A model generated the notes under the pieces. It made no database searches, was not told the origin of the DNA, and saw only the letters and a program-made list of their open reading frames with translations. From Anoplolepis gracilipes (Eukaryota > Arthropoda > Insecta > Hymenoptera > Formicidae), in the NCBI RefSeq assembly GCF_047496725.1, contig NC_132981.1, positions 6,290,001 to 6,354,000 of the forward strand: DNA of 64,000 nt. The letters are read 5' to 3'. The position numbers were made by a program, and so were the translations under genes. Shown in pieces: positions 1-12,013 of this stretch. Each line of letters starts with the position of its first letter. Position 1 is the stretch's first letter.

Positions 1-580
1 CTTTACAAGAGAGTTGCGCCAAGCGCAACAATTTCTGCCACCTATGCGTATTCATGATTCTAGTAAAATCCAATTGTAGGCAAATAAAACCATCTCATTC
101 ATGTCCAATGCATACATTACGGTCGTTACCCTTCACTACCGACACGAACTCTCTACCGCCGAGCCGTCCGCACTGAATGCTCGATTTTCCGATAATCTCC
201 TGAACTATTTTTGAGCAAACGCAATTTTCCTTACCGTCTCTTCTGATCGTTCGCCGATCTACGGGAGCCAATATTGCAAGCCATTCGTTAAGCGTATAAC
301 TCTTTCGATGAGAATATAACGAGGAGAATTCTCTCTTTCTTCCCCTTCTCTCCCTCTCTCTCGCTCTGATTGCGTTCGTCGGAGATATTAATGGATTCAT
401 AGATTGCTTGAATGTCGATAAGCGAATCAACTGCCAGACGAAATATAATTTCAAACGATGAAAAGATCAGCTAATTATTTTTTTAAAATATCTCTCACTT
501 TTCAATATTTTAAATATCTTCACTTTTCAAATATTCATCTCATTCTTTATTCTTTGCGTGCATACATGTGTGTGTCTCAA
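1..580. other. Left-edge noncoding stretch with pyrimidine tract
   Basis: This is a mixed-composition stretch with no recognisable gene. Positions 329-368 form a nearly pure C/T tract on the plus strand. The minus-strand open frame across it (ATG at 454, 119 codons) reads an Arg/Glu-rich run there, which is the expected translation of a GA repeat and not evidence for a protein. Confidence 0.5.
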
Positions 581-587
581 TCTTATT

Positions 588-609
588 TTATATATATATA
601 TATATATAT
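588..609. repeat. (TA)n microsatellite
   Basis: Uninterrupted alternating T and A for about 22 bases inside an AT-rich block. Confidence 0.9.
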
Positions 610-648
610 TAGATATATGTAGACATTAATCAATACAGTTAACCTGTT

Positions 649-668
649 CTTCTTTCTTTCTTTCTCTC
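649..668. repeat. (TTTC)n microsatellite
   Basis: Short TTTC tetranucleotide array grading into CT dinucleotides. Confidence 0.75.
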
Positions 669-940
669 TTTAATAAAAAAATTAAGTATAAATTAATAAA
701 AAATATTTAAAAAGTTCTAACAAAAAATATTAACATATCCAGCTTTCGCAATTCTTTTTGACAAATATTTGTTGAGATAATATAACATAGTTTTGTAATT
801 TTATTTTCCTTTTTTTATTAATTAATACTATTAATATGTACATTCTGCATCATACCTCAATGATTATTATAACTTTAGAATTATATGCTCTAGTATAAAA
901 GTAAAACAAAAAATCAATATTCTAAATATTTCAATTTAAA

Positions 941-959
941 AGAGAGAGAGAGAGAGAGA
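941..959. repeat. (AG)n microsatellite
   Basis: About nine uninterrupted AG units in AT-rich surroundings. Confidence 0.9.
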
Positions 960-969
960 AACTTGTTAA

Positions 970-2190
970 CTTATAGTATAAATATATAAAGACTAAATTT
1001 TAAATTTAAACATGTAGTTCTTATAAAAATACAAATAAAAATAATGAATAGCTATTAATTGAATAATAAAAAAAGTTATCTTCGTGGTGATAATTTATTG
1101 AATCAATACTCGCCATAATCACGTGATTTAATGTACTAACGAATCATGACTATCGATCGGCAGCAGAACGTGAATACGACATTTAATCATTTGATGTAAA
1201 TATGTACGTATGGTGCGCGGTAACGTTTCATCCGTTAATGAAGCAGGTGGTCCTCGTCCTCCGTTAATACATAAATAAACTCAATTGCATAATTAACAGA
1301 CCGACTTTATAAATATAGTATTTCTTTAGCGACCGTAACTCGTCATTTAATTCAAAATAGCACCTATTAGTAGTAATTAGTAATTATCTGCAATAAATAA
1401 ATATATTCGAAATGTACAAACCGCGCAAATTAATGTATAAAATATCCATTATAAAATGCAATAAATAAATTACTTCAACGCGATTTCCAATGTGAAATCA
1501 GTAAGCATTCATCAATTACTTGGAGGACCAGCAATAAAATTCAAACGAAATGTTAAAAGCTTTACAAAAAATTAAATTGTAAATTCAAGTGAATCATAAA
1601 AAATTTTATTTACTAAAAAATTCACTATGTTGCCTTTTTGATCAACGGCACACAATTCGTGCACAATAGACCTAGATCGTGAACTGCCTCAATTAGAGAC
1701 AGTGGAAACAGCCTGGGAACAGTACGCCCTTTGTACGCCAGCAACCTCTCGTGATTGTGAATCTGCTTCGTTTGCATTATCATTCTTAAACAACTCACTT
1801 GGCAAAAAGATATTCGCATAATTTTAAAATATTTTATTTGACTATTGTACTCTAATATAAATATGTAATAGAAATATAGCTCGTATACTTTTTAAGACAT
1901 ATCAACGAATATTCATTAAAATATATTCGTTTCTGTGTAATACAATTTTTTTCTTTAAAAAATGATATTTTTAACACATATAAGTTTTATTATAACATTA
2001 TATGTAAATTATAATAATCATTGATTGTTATTATTCAATGTGTCTCATCGATTGTAACATTCTTTTTTTCTAATTTTAAATAATATATAATATTCTGCAT
2101 AAAGTTAATGCTATCTCATATAAAGAGAACGGTGTAAATTGTAGTTTCCAACGTATCTCATTACACTGATAGTAGCAGAAAATTCTATTG
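970..2190. other. AT-rich noncoding DNA
   Basis: AT-rich DNA with many A/T runs. Two patches of balanced composition occur near 1130-1260 and 1625-1800. No open frame in them is recognisable and I see no RNA gene. Confidence 0.5.
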
Positions 2191-2200
2191 CACTCCGAAC

Positions 2201-2532
2201 GGATTAAAATCTCAGCGTGAGGGTATACGCGAGTATGGTAAAGTTCGAAGCCGAAAGAAATCAAAGGACGCGGAGTCTAATCGCCGGATTAAAGCGTTGA
2301 GATTCATCCCGGATTAAGGGATAACTGGTCGGTCTTGCTGCTGACGACGAAGGGAATAACGAGTCCAGTGCGCGATCTGTGAAGCGTACTATTCACGTTT
2401 GCAACTTTTAGATCCGATAAACTCATTGCGCGAGATGCCCTTTGACACGCGGCGTACACTTCGTAGTCTTCCCACGTTATTTTTTACTTGGCCGAACAAT
2501 ATCGATCTTCGGCTAGGATCGGTTTGGATTAA
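2201..2532 (+). promoter_or_regulatory. Cluster of four GGATTAA sites, candidate enhancer
   Basis: The heptamer GGATTAA occurs at 2201-2207, 2286-2292, 2311-2317 and 2526-2532, all in the same orientation. The middle two share the longer string CCGGATTAA exactly 25 bp apart. GGATTA is the reverse complement of TAATCC, the known core site of K50 homeodomain factors (the Bicoid, Orthodenticle and Goosecoid class). Random 7-mer expectation is roughly one per 8 kb counting both strands, so four in 0.33 kb is a marked local excess. That this is a working enhancer is inference; no gene nearby can be assigned as a target. Confidence 0.3.
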
Positions 2533-2539
2533 AGGTCCA

Positions 2540-3520
2540 TATTATCTTCAAATATCATCTTCTCTTCAAAACTATCATTCTCTATTATATTGTTACTCTT
2601 AATCATGCTACGTTTTGATTAGAATTTTAGTATAAATTTACAAATCCTTTTCTACTTCATCGATTTACTAATTTTCACGTCATGAAAGCGAAGAATGTAG
2701 TTGTTTTACTGAATAATTATGCCAATAGAACGTAACAGTTAAAAAATTAAAGGAGAAACAATTAATATAAAAGACATAAATTATTAAATTTTTGTATTTA
2801 TTTAGTTAAATATTACATATAGTTAGTTACCTCGTCATGTCTCATTTTTTATATATTGTAATGAGAAAGTTTTTTTTTTTTTTTTTTTACGAAAGCTTTT
2901 TTTTAAAGAACTACCATAATTGAATCAAGAATCTCCAAAAATTTTCAACATTTTTTTAAAATAAAAAATCACGTTTAATCTCAAACTGTTCACACGATTA
3001 GAAATTTCCAAACTATTGCACTATAATCGATCGATAGCTACTAACTTTAAAACTAAAACTAAAAATTTTAATGTGCAACGGTTGCTACATTATTAATATA
3101 CTTAAATATTTTTTTATCAACAATATAATAAAAAATTGTTAACCTATTTTACTTTTATTTATTTTTTTCTATATAGATAAAATTATTCTTGTGTCATCAC
3201 AAAAATAAAAATTTTTATTTACATTTTATGAATTTTTGTGCCATACAGTTAAATCGTGATACAGTTATTATAGAAAAGTTAATTGAATGTAATATTTATG
3301 ATTAATATTTATGATTGATATTAAATTGTGTTCTACAGAACAAATCTTTACTTTAACTTAAAAATTATTACATTTATAATTATTAAATTTATATTTGTAA
3401 AAGATTAAAAGTGCTTTGCGCAAATTTATGAATCTCAAAATGTATTAGATGTATAACTTTTGACATAGACGATCTCTGTAGTTCCTCCTTAAATCACGTT
3501 GCTTTTCATTCAGTTCAAAA
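2540..3520. other. AT-rich noncoding DNA with poly(T) tract
   Basis: Strongly AT-rich stretch. A 19-base T run lies at 2870-2888. I see no gene or structured element. Confidence 0.55.
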
Positions 3521-3989
3521 CAATCTCTAGTTCAAACACATTTGTCTGTAATTTCACTACACATTTTCAGAAATAAACGACAGTATTTCCGAGATGCACT
3601 CGTGCGTATAGATATTACGAAATCTATTCTACGCATCTTCGAGTGCACATCTATATATACATCCGTGCATGCACACACCTTCGATCGCGTATGCAACAGG
3701 TTTCTCGCCGGCGTAGCAAGGTCGACATCATCTTTCTAAAGATACGCATAACATCGCTAATGTCGTGAGAAAATTCGCAAAACGATCAGAAGCAAATATC
3801 AAGTTACAATGTACGATTTCAGTAGATTTATAAAGATCTTCATGACAGAAAGCTTGGATCAGCCGCGATTATTAACGCAAATGTCGAACGACATCTGAAG
3901 AAGAACGCAAATTTATGTATAAAATCTTCCGAGAAAAAAAGAAAAAAAAAACCCTCAACGTTATCCCGAGAGAGGTTCTTCGTCCGTGA

Positions 3990-4313
3990 GGAAGGATTAG
4001 TGTCCACGTGAGAGATAAATCGCTGCTTCAAGGGATTTTCCGGGCTTCGTTAAAAGAGATCGAGCTACCCGACCTTGGCGAAGAGGAGGAGAAGAAGGCG
4101 GGATATAGCGTGAAATATGGGATTTTGAGTTACGCGCTGCCGGTGTGCACCGAGACGTTAAGAGGACGAAGTAGCGCAAGCTTTGTCTTGCACAAGGAAA
4201 GGTATGCTAAATCTCAGATCGCACGGGTCGACAGACAGGCTTTTAATTTTGGGTTGCATCTCGAGAAAGATGCATGTTTTATTCAAAAGATTACAATAAA
4301 TAAAAAAAACTAA
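3990..4313 (+). CDS. Unrecognised open frame ending in a poly(A)-signal-like sequence
   Basis: The frame is open from just after a TGA at 3987 to a TAA ending at 4313, about 107 codons. It has no ATG at its start (a GTG lies at 4008), so if it is real it would be an exon or the end of a gene. The translation is varied in composition, with an acidic/basic patch (ELPDLGEEEEKK) and no low-complexity stretch. AATAAA lies at 4295-4300, inside the last codons, which would suit a terminal exon only if cleavage fell downstream. A possible donor (AAAG then GTATGC) occurs near 4199. I recognise no domain. A chance open frame in a GC-richer patch is the likelier explanation. Confidence 0.1.
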   Translation, partial: GRISVHVRDKSLLQGIFRASLKEIELPDLGEEEEKKAGYSVKYGILSYALPVCTETLRGRSSASFVLHKERYAKSQIARVDRQAFNFGLHLEKDACFIQKITINKKN

Positions 4314-4319
4314 AATGTA

Positions 4320-5150
4320 ATAGAACTAAAAATAGTAACGTTTCAAAATTAATAGCTATTAAATATTATATATTACATGTAGCTATTTGTTTATTCATCG
4401 AATTTATTAACAATTTATCTATCATTCTTTATTGTATTTTTGACACTCAATAATTGACGATAATAGGAATTTGCAGAATAAACAAAATTTTCTATTATCT
4501 ATCATAACTATGTGTACGTATGTATGATATATATATTTTATGATTAACATCGCTATTGCACAATCAGTAATGTCAGAAATGTAATGTTGCGAGAGAAAAA
4601 GTCTCGGCAAGAAAACTATTTTTCATTTCGGTTGCGCATAAAGCGTCGTTAATGAGGACGCATATTTTTATGCAGACGCAAGCAATGTGTTGGTGGTTTC
4701 TGAGGAAAAGTGTACACAGGACTCTGTGGTGGAATAGCGTGTTTATCATACGCGCGGCATCATTAGTGGGACTTCAGAGTGTTCCTCAATGGGAACAAGA
4801 GGCCGCAGAGATTTTTTACTCGCATTTTTATCATGTAATTCTTTGCGAAAAATAGCATGACATTATTGTATATTATTAAGATGCTCATTAAGAGTTCTTC
4901 GTATACAATACAGTTTAGATATGAAAACAAAGAGCGCATCAATTTTTTTTTTCAAATAATGTATTAAGATCACATATATACATTTAGTTTTATTTAAAAA
5001 CTAGAATTTTATCGCATACATGTAAAATACATTTAAAAATACATTAAAATTTATTCTGATAGCTTTTAGATTACGTATAAAGTATCCACATCTTTTTTTT
5101 AATTAATTATTTTTTAAATTAATTATTTACTTTCTAAATTAGCGTCAAAA
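4320..5150. other. AT-rich noncoding DNA
   Basis: AT-rich stretch with one balanced patch at 4620-4850. No recognisable coding or RNA feature. Confidence 0.5.
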
Positions 5151-5158
5151 AATAAATT

Positions 5159-5181
5159 ACACACACACACACACACACACA

Positions 5182-5236
<55 letters not shown>
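5159..5236. repeat. Compound (AC)n-(TC)n microsatellite
   Basis: About 13 AC units run directly into about 26 CT units with no interruption. Open frames across it on the minus strand read alternating Val/Cys and Arg/Glu, which is only repeat translation. Confidence 0.95.
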
Positions 5237-5238
<2 letters not shown>

Positions 5239-7078
5239 ATCTATTAACAGAAATAACAATGACGAGACATCCTGTTTGTGAAATGCCCAACAGGTGCCAC
5301 GCATATATAATTAAAATAAACGTCATACTATCAATTTTCCGTGTTTGCATAATATTCACCACATCGAATTATCGTCGCGCTAATTAGTTCATAACCAGTG
5401 ATTTTTCTTCAATAGAAATAACGCTTTTTATTTCGTCGATTCGTGACAACAGAGCGTGCACGAAACTCGCGGCTCGTTTTTTCTCGTCAGTGCGCTTGCA
5501 CATTGGTACCGTCGATATTAATTGAGCGACGTCACGTGGATGCCCGTCACGTCTGTGATGGCCGTCTCGTTTCAGCTTCACAAAAATTGGGCTGTCAAAT
5601 CTACACCGACACAGTGACTGAACGCATACCCATTTTCTGCTGCAACTATGCTTCCGGTTCTGCGGATGAGAGAACTCGATCGACGTGCAATAATTATTTA
5701 CGCCCAATCGTATTGCTCACATATCAACGCTCCCTATGACTCTTTTATTTCCATTATTTGAATTGATATTCATGTCATATACATATATATTCCCTTTTGA
5801 TAATTAATAGCAGAGCATATTCTGCACTAGTTTCATATTACTGTTTTGTATATGAGATTGATTCTTATAATTCGTAGGCACAGTATTGCTTAGTCGTCAA
5901 AATAATTATGTAAATTAATTCCCTTGTTAAAATAATATACGAAAGGCTCACATGACAGGTTGGAAATTCGCATAATCAAATGTACATTTCGAAAACATGT
6001 TCTCTATGCATAATATGATCTATAAGCGGCATTATGGCCAAATAATGTGGTCCGATGCTAATTAAATAATCCATTAACGAACCATGCGTATTATTCAATA
6101 TCGCATGTATATGCTGTCTGCGATATTCAATTTACGTTTTAATACAATTTTTATCTTCATGAGAAATATCAAAGAATTTCTAATATTTATTTGTAAATAT
6201 CGCCATTAAACAAATTAATTATTTCTAAGTTTTATAAGTTGCAAGTATTTGAAAGGTCATAAAATCAACGTACTAGAGATATAAATATCTAATTTCTTAT
6301 TTCGACGCTTCATACAATCTAAAAACATTTAAGCTACTTCCAAACTTATGCAAACTTTAATCCTTGCAGCCCTTTTTTGCTTCTGTATTACAAAATAAAC
6401 ACTGATCCTCAGCAATACGTCACGTACGTGATACAGTACGTTTTTTCTACACGAGAGTAACGTGCAAAAAAAAAATAATCGAAAAACGTGCTTTCTGAAG
6501 GAAATAGTCTACGTAAACTATTTCGATTTAATTGATAGCTATCTCGTGAATGTACAGTATACGTAATTATATTAAGAAAGATATCAAATACAATTCCGAT
6601 ACCCTCCCCCCCCTTACGTATTTTTAAAAGAATTTTTATTTCGTTCCAACTTATTGTTAATTCTTACAGGCACAGAGCTGCCTTATTTAGCCATAAATCC
6701 ATCACCAACTGATCCTGCTCAATATTTCATGTTCCGGTACGGTGCGCGTTATTTTATACGAGTACTTTTTTCACGCTTACAGTCACGTCCGCGACTAAAA
6801 GAAAAAAAAAAATCAAATTAATAGCCGAAAAGCAGGCGTCCGCGATGAGATCCGTCGTGGGTTAATTGATGGCCGAGTCGTGAACGTGCGTGTATCAGAG
6901 ACCGTTTTCGCTGTTATAGCGTATAGCAGCGTGGCACAGTTGGAGTGGCCGAATCAATTTGTGCTGATGTATCATGGGGTCATTTGCTTGTACAATCGAG
7001 CGAATTACGAGCGTTTTGCCTTTGCTACTTCAACGTGGCCGCTCGGTTCTGGCGCGCGTTTTGCCTCATCCTCATCAG

Positions 7079-7080
<2 letters not shown>
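5237..7080. other. Noncoding DNA with two balanced patches
   Basis: Balanced patches at about 5340-5740 and 6660-7080 flank AT-rich DNA. Overlapping open frames on both strands in the first patch (107 codons minus, 98 codons plus) show only that stop codons are sparse there. A nine-C run lies at 6606-6614. A 12-bp perfect palindrome at 6420-6431 is listed separately. Confidence 0.45.
6420..6431. promoter_or_regulatory. 12-bp palindrome TCACGTACGTGA
   Basis: This is a perfect 12-bp palindrome with two inverted CACGT half-sites. Such a sequence could bind a dimeric bHLH or bZIP factor, but nothing else here supports that. Confidence 0.25.

Positions 7081-7081
<1 letters not shown>

Positions 7082-7142
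<61 letters not shown>
7082..7142. repeat. (TC)n microsatellite, about 30 units
   Basis: A perfect TC array of about 60 bp. The three plus-strand open frames of 99-110 codons that cross it read a Ser/Leu run and owe their length to the repeat. Confidence 0.95.
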
Positions 7143-7148
<6 letters not shown>

Positions 7149-7930
7149 CTCGTCTCACCTGCTCGCTTGTTATCCGGTCATCCAGTCGATGCGATGGCAT
7201 TGTTTACGTTGACGCGTATAACGCACATAACGATAACGCTCGTCCGCGAACATCCAGCCTGATGTCGTTCTGAAACGTCGATAATGACGACGCGACCGTA
7301 ATTCGCAGAACGGTCGATTGTTGCCACCAGCCCGGCACGATCCGGTCTGGTCCAGACCGATCTAGGGATCATCGAACGAACCGACGTTGCATCCCGCAAG
7401 TGGACACGATCGAGAATATGTACGATCGCTCCTATCCGCACGTAGACACGAGTGGCGGCAGCAACGTCGATATAATCACAGTTGAAAAGTGAATCCGCAT
7501 TATGGTTTGCATGTAATTTCTCTGTAAATTGACGCACATTTATTCACGCATAATAATCATTTACCTTTTGACGACGGTCACGAAAAATAATCGCAAAAAG
7601 GTCGCATTTTTGTGATAAAATAATCGGATAAATTTATAGTCGTGTCAAGTTATTTTTAACGATGATTTATGAATAATCATTTTTTCAAACACTTTACATT
7701 TTAAAAAATATTAACATATTTGACAATTTTAGTAAAATCGATATAATGCTGAAGATACGATTAATATTGTCGGATTAGTGTTGCCATTATAGCATCGCGT
7801 TATTTGTAACAAATCTCTTATTAAATTCCTCGTGGCTATCAATCATTTTCATTACCAACAAAATTCACGTAGTTTACGTTATAAGCGTAATAAAATTAAT
7901 GACGGGTTCGCAAACCATCCATGACATTTA
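7143..7930. other. Balanced patch, then AT-rich DNA
   Basis: Positions 7143-7560 are CpG-containing and of balanced composition. A 119-codon minus-strand frame with an ATG at 7537 lies here. It ends near the microsatellite, matches nothing I recognise, and is left uncalled. The remainder is AT-rich. Confidence 0.45.
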
Positions 7931-7939
7931 TAAGGTTAT

Positions 7940-7957
7940 CCAATAAGGCTTTATTGG
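7940..7957. repeat. Inverted CCAATAA / TTATTGG pair
   Basis: Two 7-bp arms (CCAATAA and TTATTGG) face each other across four bases, giving two opposed CCAAT boxes in 18 bp. It could be a CCAAT-factor site or chance. Confidence 0.35.
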
Positions 7958-10080
7958 GTTTTTCACTTATATTTATTAACAAGCTCTCTCTTTCTCTTTT
8001 TATCTCTCTATTTGTCTTTCTGAAAATTTTATCATGAAACCAATTATGAGTTAAGAATCATTCGAGCTTTTTCTTTGTTGCATTGAAAAACATTCTTGAA
8101 ATATAAAAAATTGTTGGGTGAGAAAAAGAAAAGTAACAGGTATATAGTACTTGCTTTCTATCCATAAATATAATTATATGTGCACAGACTGTTATCGTAT
8201 CGAGAATACCTTCAAATAATGGATCCGCCAGTTTCTATTGTGTCGACAGTCCATTGTAATGATTTCATATCAACAGAGAATGAAAGCTTTCCTATCGATA
8301 TATCTGTACAATTTAGAGTTTCAGCATATTGTACAAGTCAATACGTTCAAATAATTATTGATTAGTTATCCATCTAGTACACTGTGTTTTGCTATTATAA
8401 CATGTTCATCAGTTATATGTATTATATAACTAGGATGAGACAATTTAGTACAAAGTCACAAAATCATTTATTTAATCTGGAGAAAAAAAATTTCCACCGA
8501 GAAAAAATGAAATAGAGATATAAACATAATCATGATTATAAAATGCCTGAAAAATCCCTTTCCCCTGCGTGGGATATTTTTGATATACGCGAGAACTATC
8601 ATATATTTTGAACATTGAGAATTATATACCTTTTTGACATTTTATCGATCGAGCCATCCTACCTCAGGCGTAGGAAATAAATTAATGCTCGCGTAGATCG
8701 CTCCTAGGTGTGTTCATTTACATGAAGCACTCAGCATTCCATCTGAGTTGGCTGACACTCGGCAACCGTTTCAAAGTCTCTCTAACACGAGAAAAGCCAA
8801 GCGGAATTATCTGTGAGGTTCCCTGTCACACACGGTTGACTTTTTGTACGGAGCTCTTACCTTCAAGTTTCGTCAGTAGCGAGTAACTTAGCGTGAAACG
8901 GCTAGAGTCTGCAGCAGTATGTTAAAAGACATCAGAGTAAAGTCTTTTGTCGTCGAAAGGCGTGCAATTTATTCATATATTATATACAAGTGCCGGAAGA
9001 ATATAAAACTGCAGCCGCATTTTTTAAATACGCAATAAACGGCATTAATTGAAATTAAAATAAACAAAATTATTATAGTTAAACCGAAGATACAATAATA
9101 ACCAAAAATAAAAAGATAATATACATATATCGTGTAAAAATTTGATATAGTATAATGAATTAAACTACAGATGCCATAAATGTAAATGAGAAATGTCGCA
9201 ACTGTCTATATTATTTACAAAATAGCTGTATACTGTTTCACTATGTTGAACGTAACTACAATTTCGAAACGCCTACGAACTTACAGAACAAGTTGATGCT
9301 TTGCTTCTTGCGTGAACTTTTTTATTCAGCGATCGATCATAATGCAATAGCAAAGCGAATGGAACTGCAAGAACTTCTCGTTTTTATCATGCATAAAGTG
9401 GGCGTACAATTCGAGTGACGCAAACACCTATCGATTATGTAGATACAGCGACAGACAATTTCTTTCTTTATTCAACATTTTTCTTGTCCAGGGTTTAAGA
9501 ATATTCAATTACATTTCTCAGAATAATCAATTTGTATAATATATTTTACTGTGGATTTATAAAAAATACACAGATATAATGTACTTAAAAATTAAAAGGA
9601 TATAAAGATAAGTTTCTCCAATTACATTGAAATATTAATAAAATATGTAAGATTTTATGCAGTATGTAGTAAAAAATTACGATTTTCAATACTTAACATA
9701 ATCAGTTTATATAGTAAAAAGTTTGACATACTTGTTCATATTCTTAATGTTTGTTCTATCACGTATAAAATGTTTTAATATAAATATAATCTCATACACA
9801 TAGAATAGAATAAATTAATTTTGGAGGAGAAGTAAATAGCAATCCATTACATAATAATTTGTCATCCGTCACTAAATTATAGAGATTAGTACTACGAGAT
9901 AATTTCTGTTACTCTGTCATTAATCTAAAGAAACAGTATCAGGAACTTAGAAAGGGTATTAATTATACATGAATATCAATGTCAGTTTCATTTCAAATGT
10001 AATTCGAACTGTATAATTACGACTATTTGCAAACATAATGAACAAGGCACTTCTTGTGCACGAGATCTACAATACTACCA
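7958..10080. other. AT-rich noncoding DNA
   Basis: Mostly AT-rich, with balanced patches at 8640-8900 and 9290-9430. A small perfect hairpin lies at 8411-8431 (8-bp arms AGTTATAT and ATATAACT, 5-base loop). No gene recognised. Confidence 0.5.
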
Positions 10081-10640
10081 GAAGGCGCGTATCTCGCCAA
10101 ATCGATCGTATAAGCGGTTCATGCTACTCCGATTGAAAATCCATATGCAGAACATCCAATGAATCAAGCATCCGGTAGTGATTTACAACCTTACGAGGAC
10201 GGAGGCGACGCGTTTCTCTCGTGGAGTTAAGGGGAGACCGTAAACCTTGCACTATACATTGGAACTTTATGGACGTTATACGCAGATCTATCACGATCAA
10301 CGGATTTCCGGAGACGTTTAGGAGCGATCACTGCCCTACGCTAAGCTCGACACGCGCTATAACTGGAGTATATATGTGCTGGGAAGCTTTAGTTCATGAG
10401 AGCCGAGAGCGTTTTCCTTATATCGGAATCCATTGAATTCCGGCAACAATGACTCTTGGTAGCATTATTCTGTACGTCCAACAATACAACTTGGAATAGA
10501 AATTCGGTAGCACAGTACAAATCGTCAAGATGTAAAGAGTAAATAGGCGAATAAGGAGCATTCGAAGAAAATTTACATATTTGTATAATTTTATGTCTTT
10601 TTGAAACAAATGTGCAAAAGTATTAATTATAAACGTTAAA
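10081..10640. other. Balanced patch, then AT-rich DNA
   Basis: Positions 10081-10450 are of balanced composition with no recognisable open frame. The rest grades into AT-rich DNA. Confidence 0.45.
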
Positions 10641-10643
10641 AAC

Positions 10644-10645
<2 letters not shown>

Positions 10646-10678
<33 letters not shown>
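10646..10678. repeat. (TA)n microsatellite
   Basis: About 16 TA units without interruption. Confidence 0.9.
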
Positions 10679-10680
<2 letters not shown>

Positions 10681-10832
10681 TATAACTTTTAAAATTATAA
10701 AATAATATTCATTTTTGTTATTTTTTGGAGAAAAAATGTGTCTATATATATTGTATGCATATTAGAATATATACACACATGTGTACATAAGAAATACTTA
10801 TTTCAAAAAACAACTATGCATGTGATTTTGCG

Positions 10833-10845
10833 TTTTTTTTTTTTT
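10833..10845. repeat. Poly(T) run
   Basis: Thirteen consecutive T residues about 110 bp before an unrecognised open frame. Confidence 0.85.
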
Positions 10846-10957
10846 GAACAATTAATCGGAAAATTGAAAAATATTAATCATTGATATAAAAGAGTACAAT
10901 AAATATAAAATAATAAAATATAAAATAATTAATTTACAATTTTTTAAAAATACATCA

Positions 10958-11203
10958 TTGTACTCGTTGTTAAGACAAAATTTCGGCCGAGGAAATTTAA
11001 GTTTAGATATACAGAAGAGAAGATTGGTGTATTCAGACCTTACAAGGGAAGCAAAACGGAAGCTAGGAGAGAACACATGGATAAGCGCAAAGCCAGCAAC
11101 TAAGCTGGAATATACAAGACATGTGGCGAGTATGTTCAAACATGATAATAATCATAATATCTCTATTATCCTAGAAGATGAAGCCCCATATTGTCCATTG
11201 TAA
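10958..11203 (+). CDS. Unrecognised open frame, possible terminal-exon fragment
   Basis: This 81-codon open frame stands out because it sits in AT-rich DNA, where stops should be frequent, yet its translation has a normal mix of charged, polar and hydrophobic residues (for example RLVYSDLTREAKRKLGENTW). It starts at TTG, not ATG. If it is coding, it would begin at a splice acceptor, perhaps the AG near 10973-10974, and end at the TAA closing at 11203. I see no clean AATAAA shortly downstream. No known domain is recognised. It could be a decayed gene or element fragment, or chance. The opposite strand is also open here for about 95 codons, which weakens the case. Confidence 0.14.
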   Translation: MYSLLRQNFGRGNLSLDIQKRRLVYSDLTREAKRKLGENTWISAKPATKLEYTRHVASMFKHDNNHNISIILEDEAPYCPL

Positions 11204-11990
11204 CTTTACGAGACAGCATTTATCATGCATTGTAATATTATCACGTCGAGAACAGACATAACATGATTAACCGCATTGATAAAGTATGTCATTACAATTT
11301 CGTACTAAATTTGTCGGGTGAAATTTTCACCATTAAAAAAATCAGTGAATATACATATAATGTAATAATTAAGTAAACTATATTAATTGATTTCTCCAGT
11401 ATTTTTTTCCTTATCTACTGTTGATGCAAATATAAAACTTCACATTTTCACTAAGCTCAAAAAAAAAGAGAGATAAACTAACATTAGTACAAGTAAAAAG
11501 AAAAATTGTCCGGTGGTTAGCGGGAAGTAAAGGCGACTAAGGCGAAGATAGGCAAAAACCAAGAGGTAAAAAGCATGGTTGAGGATGTGCGGAAATACAC
11601 GGCAAGCAAGATACACAGCCTCGTCCCTTCCGCGTCGTTGAATTCGACTGCAGGTGTAGCTGCAGACACTTTAATTCTGGAGAGTGCATCATTTGCATCC
11701 TGGCTGTGCGACCGTTACGCGCGAGTACCATGAGCTTGGGATCAAATGGGCACCGGCGCATTTCGCAACAGTCAGACAGATGCGGACAGCACGCTCCGTC
11801 GTGCCCCTTTTTTCTCCTTTTCTCGCGTCGTCGCATGGTAGATACGAATAGAAGAAAAGAGAATCCATGAAGAGATTCCGAAAACGAACGGTGAAAGATC
11901 AAAATCCCATGTTTTCCTTGCTACGAGACGCTTTCGCCATGTGGGGTGTGTTTATTCGCATGAGAAGGAAATAATGTCCCTCAAACAATG
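11204..11990. other. AT-rich DNA, then balanced patch
   Basis: AT-rich to about 11500, then a balanced CpG-containing patch to about 12010. A 121-codon minus-strand frame (ATG at 11902) lies in the patch. It is Cys/Arg-rich and matches nothing I know, so it is not called as a gene. Confidence 0.45.
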
Positions 11991-11993
11991 CTT

Positions 11994-12013
11994 GTTCGAG
12001 CGAAAGCTCGAAC
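11994..12013. other. Perfect hairpin with GAAA loop
   Basis: Eight-base arms GTTCGAGC (11994-12001) and GCTCGAAC (12006-12013) flank GAAA, a GNRA tetraloop if transcribed. A few more pairs extend the stem outwards with mismatches. It is too short for a microRNA precursor and may be chance. Confidence 0.35.

Noticed and set aside
289..310. Sequence beginning TAAGCGTATA, similar to the start of an insect miR-965-type microRNA
   Set aside because: Similarity stops after about ten bases and no complementary arm forms a precursor hairpin nearby.
5123..5362. Val/Cys and Arg/Glu-rich minus-strand frame
   Set aside because: Pure translation of the (AC)n-(TC)n microsatellite.
6880..7273. Three overlapping plus-strand frames of about 100 codons
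   Set aside because: All owe their length to the (TC)n array at 7082-7142, which has no stops in these frames.
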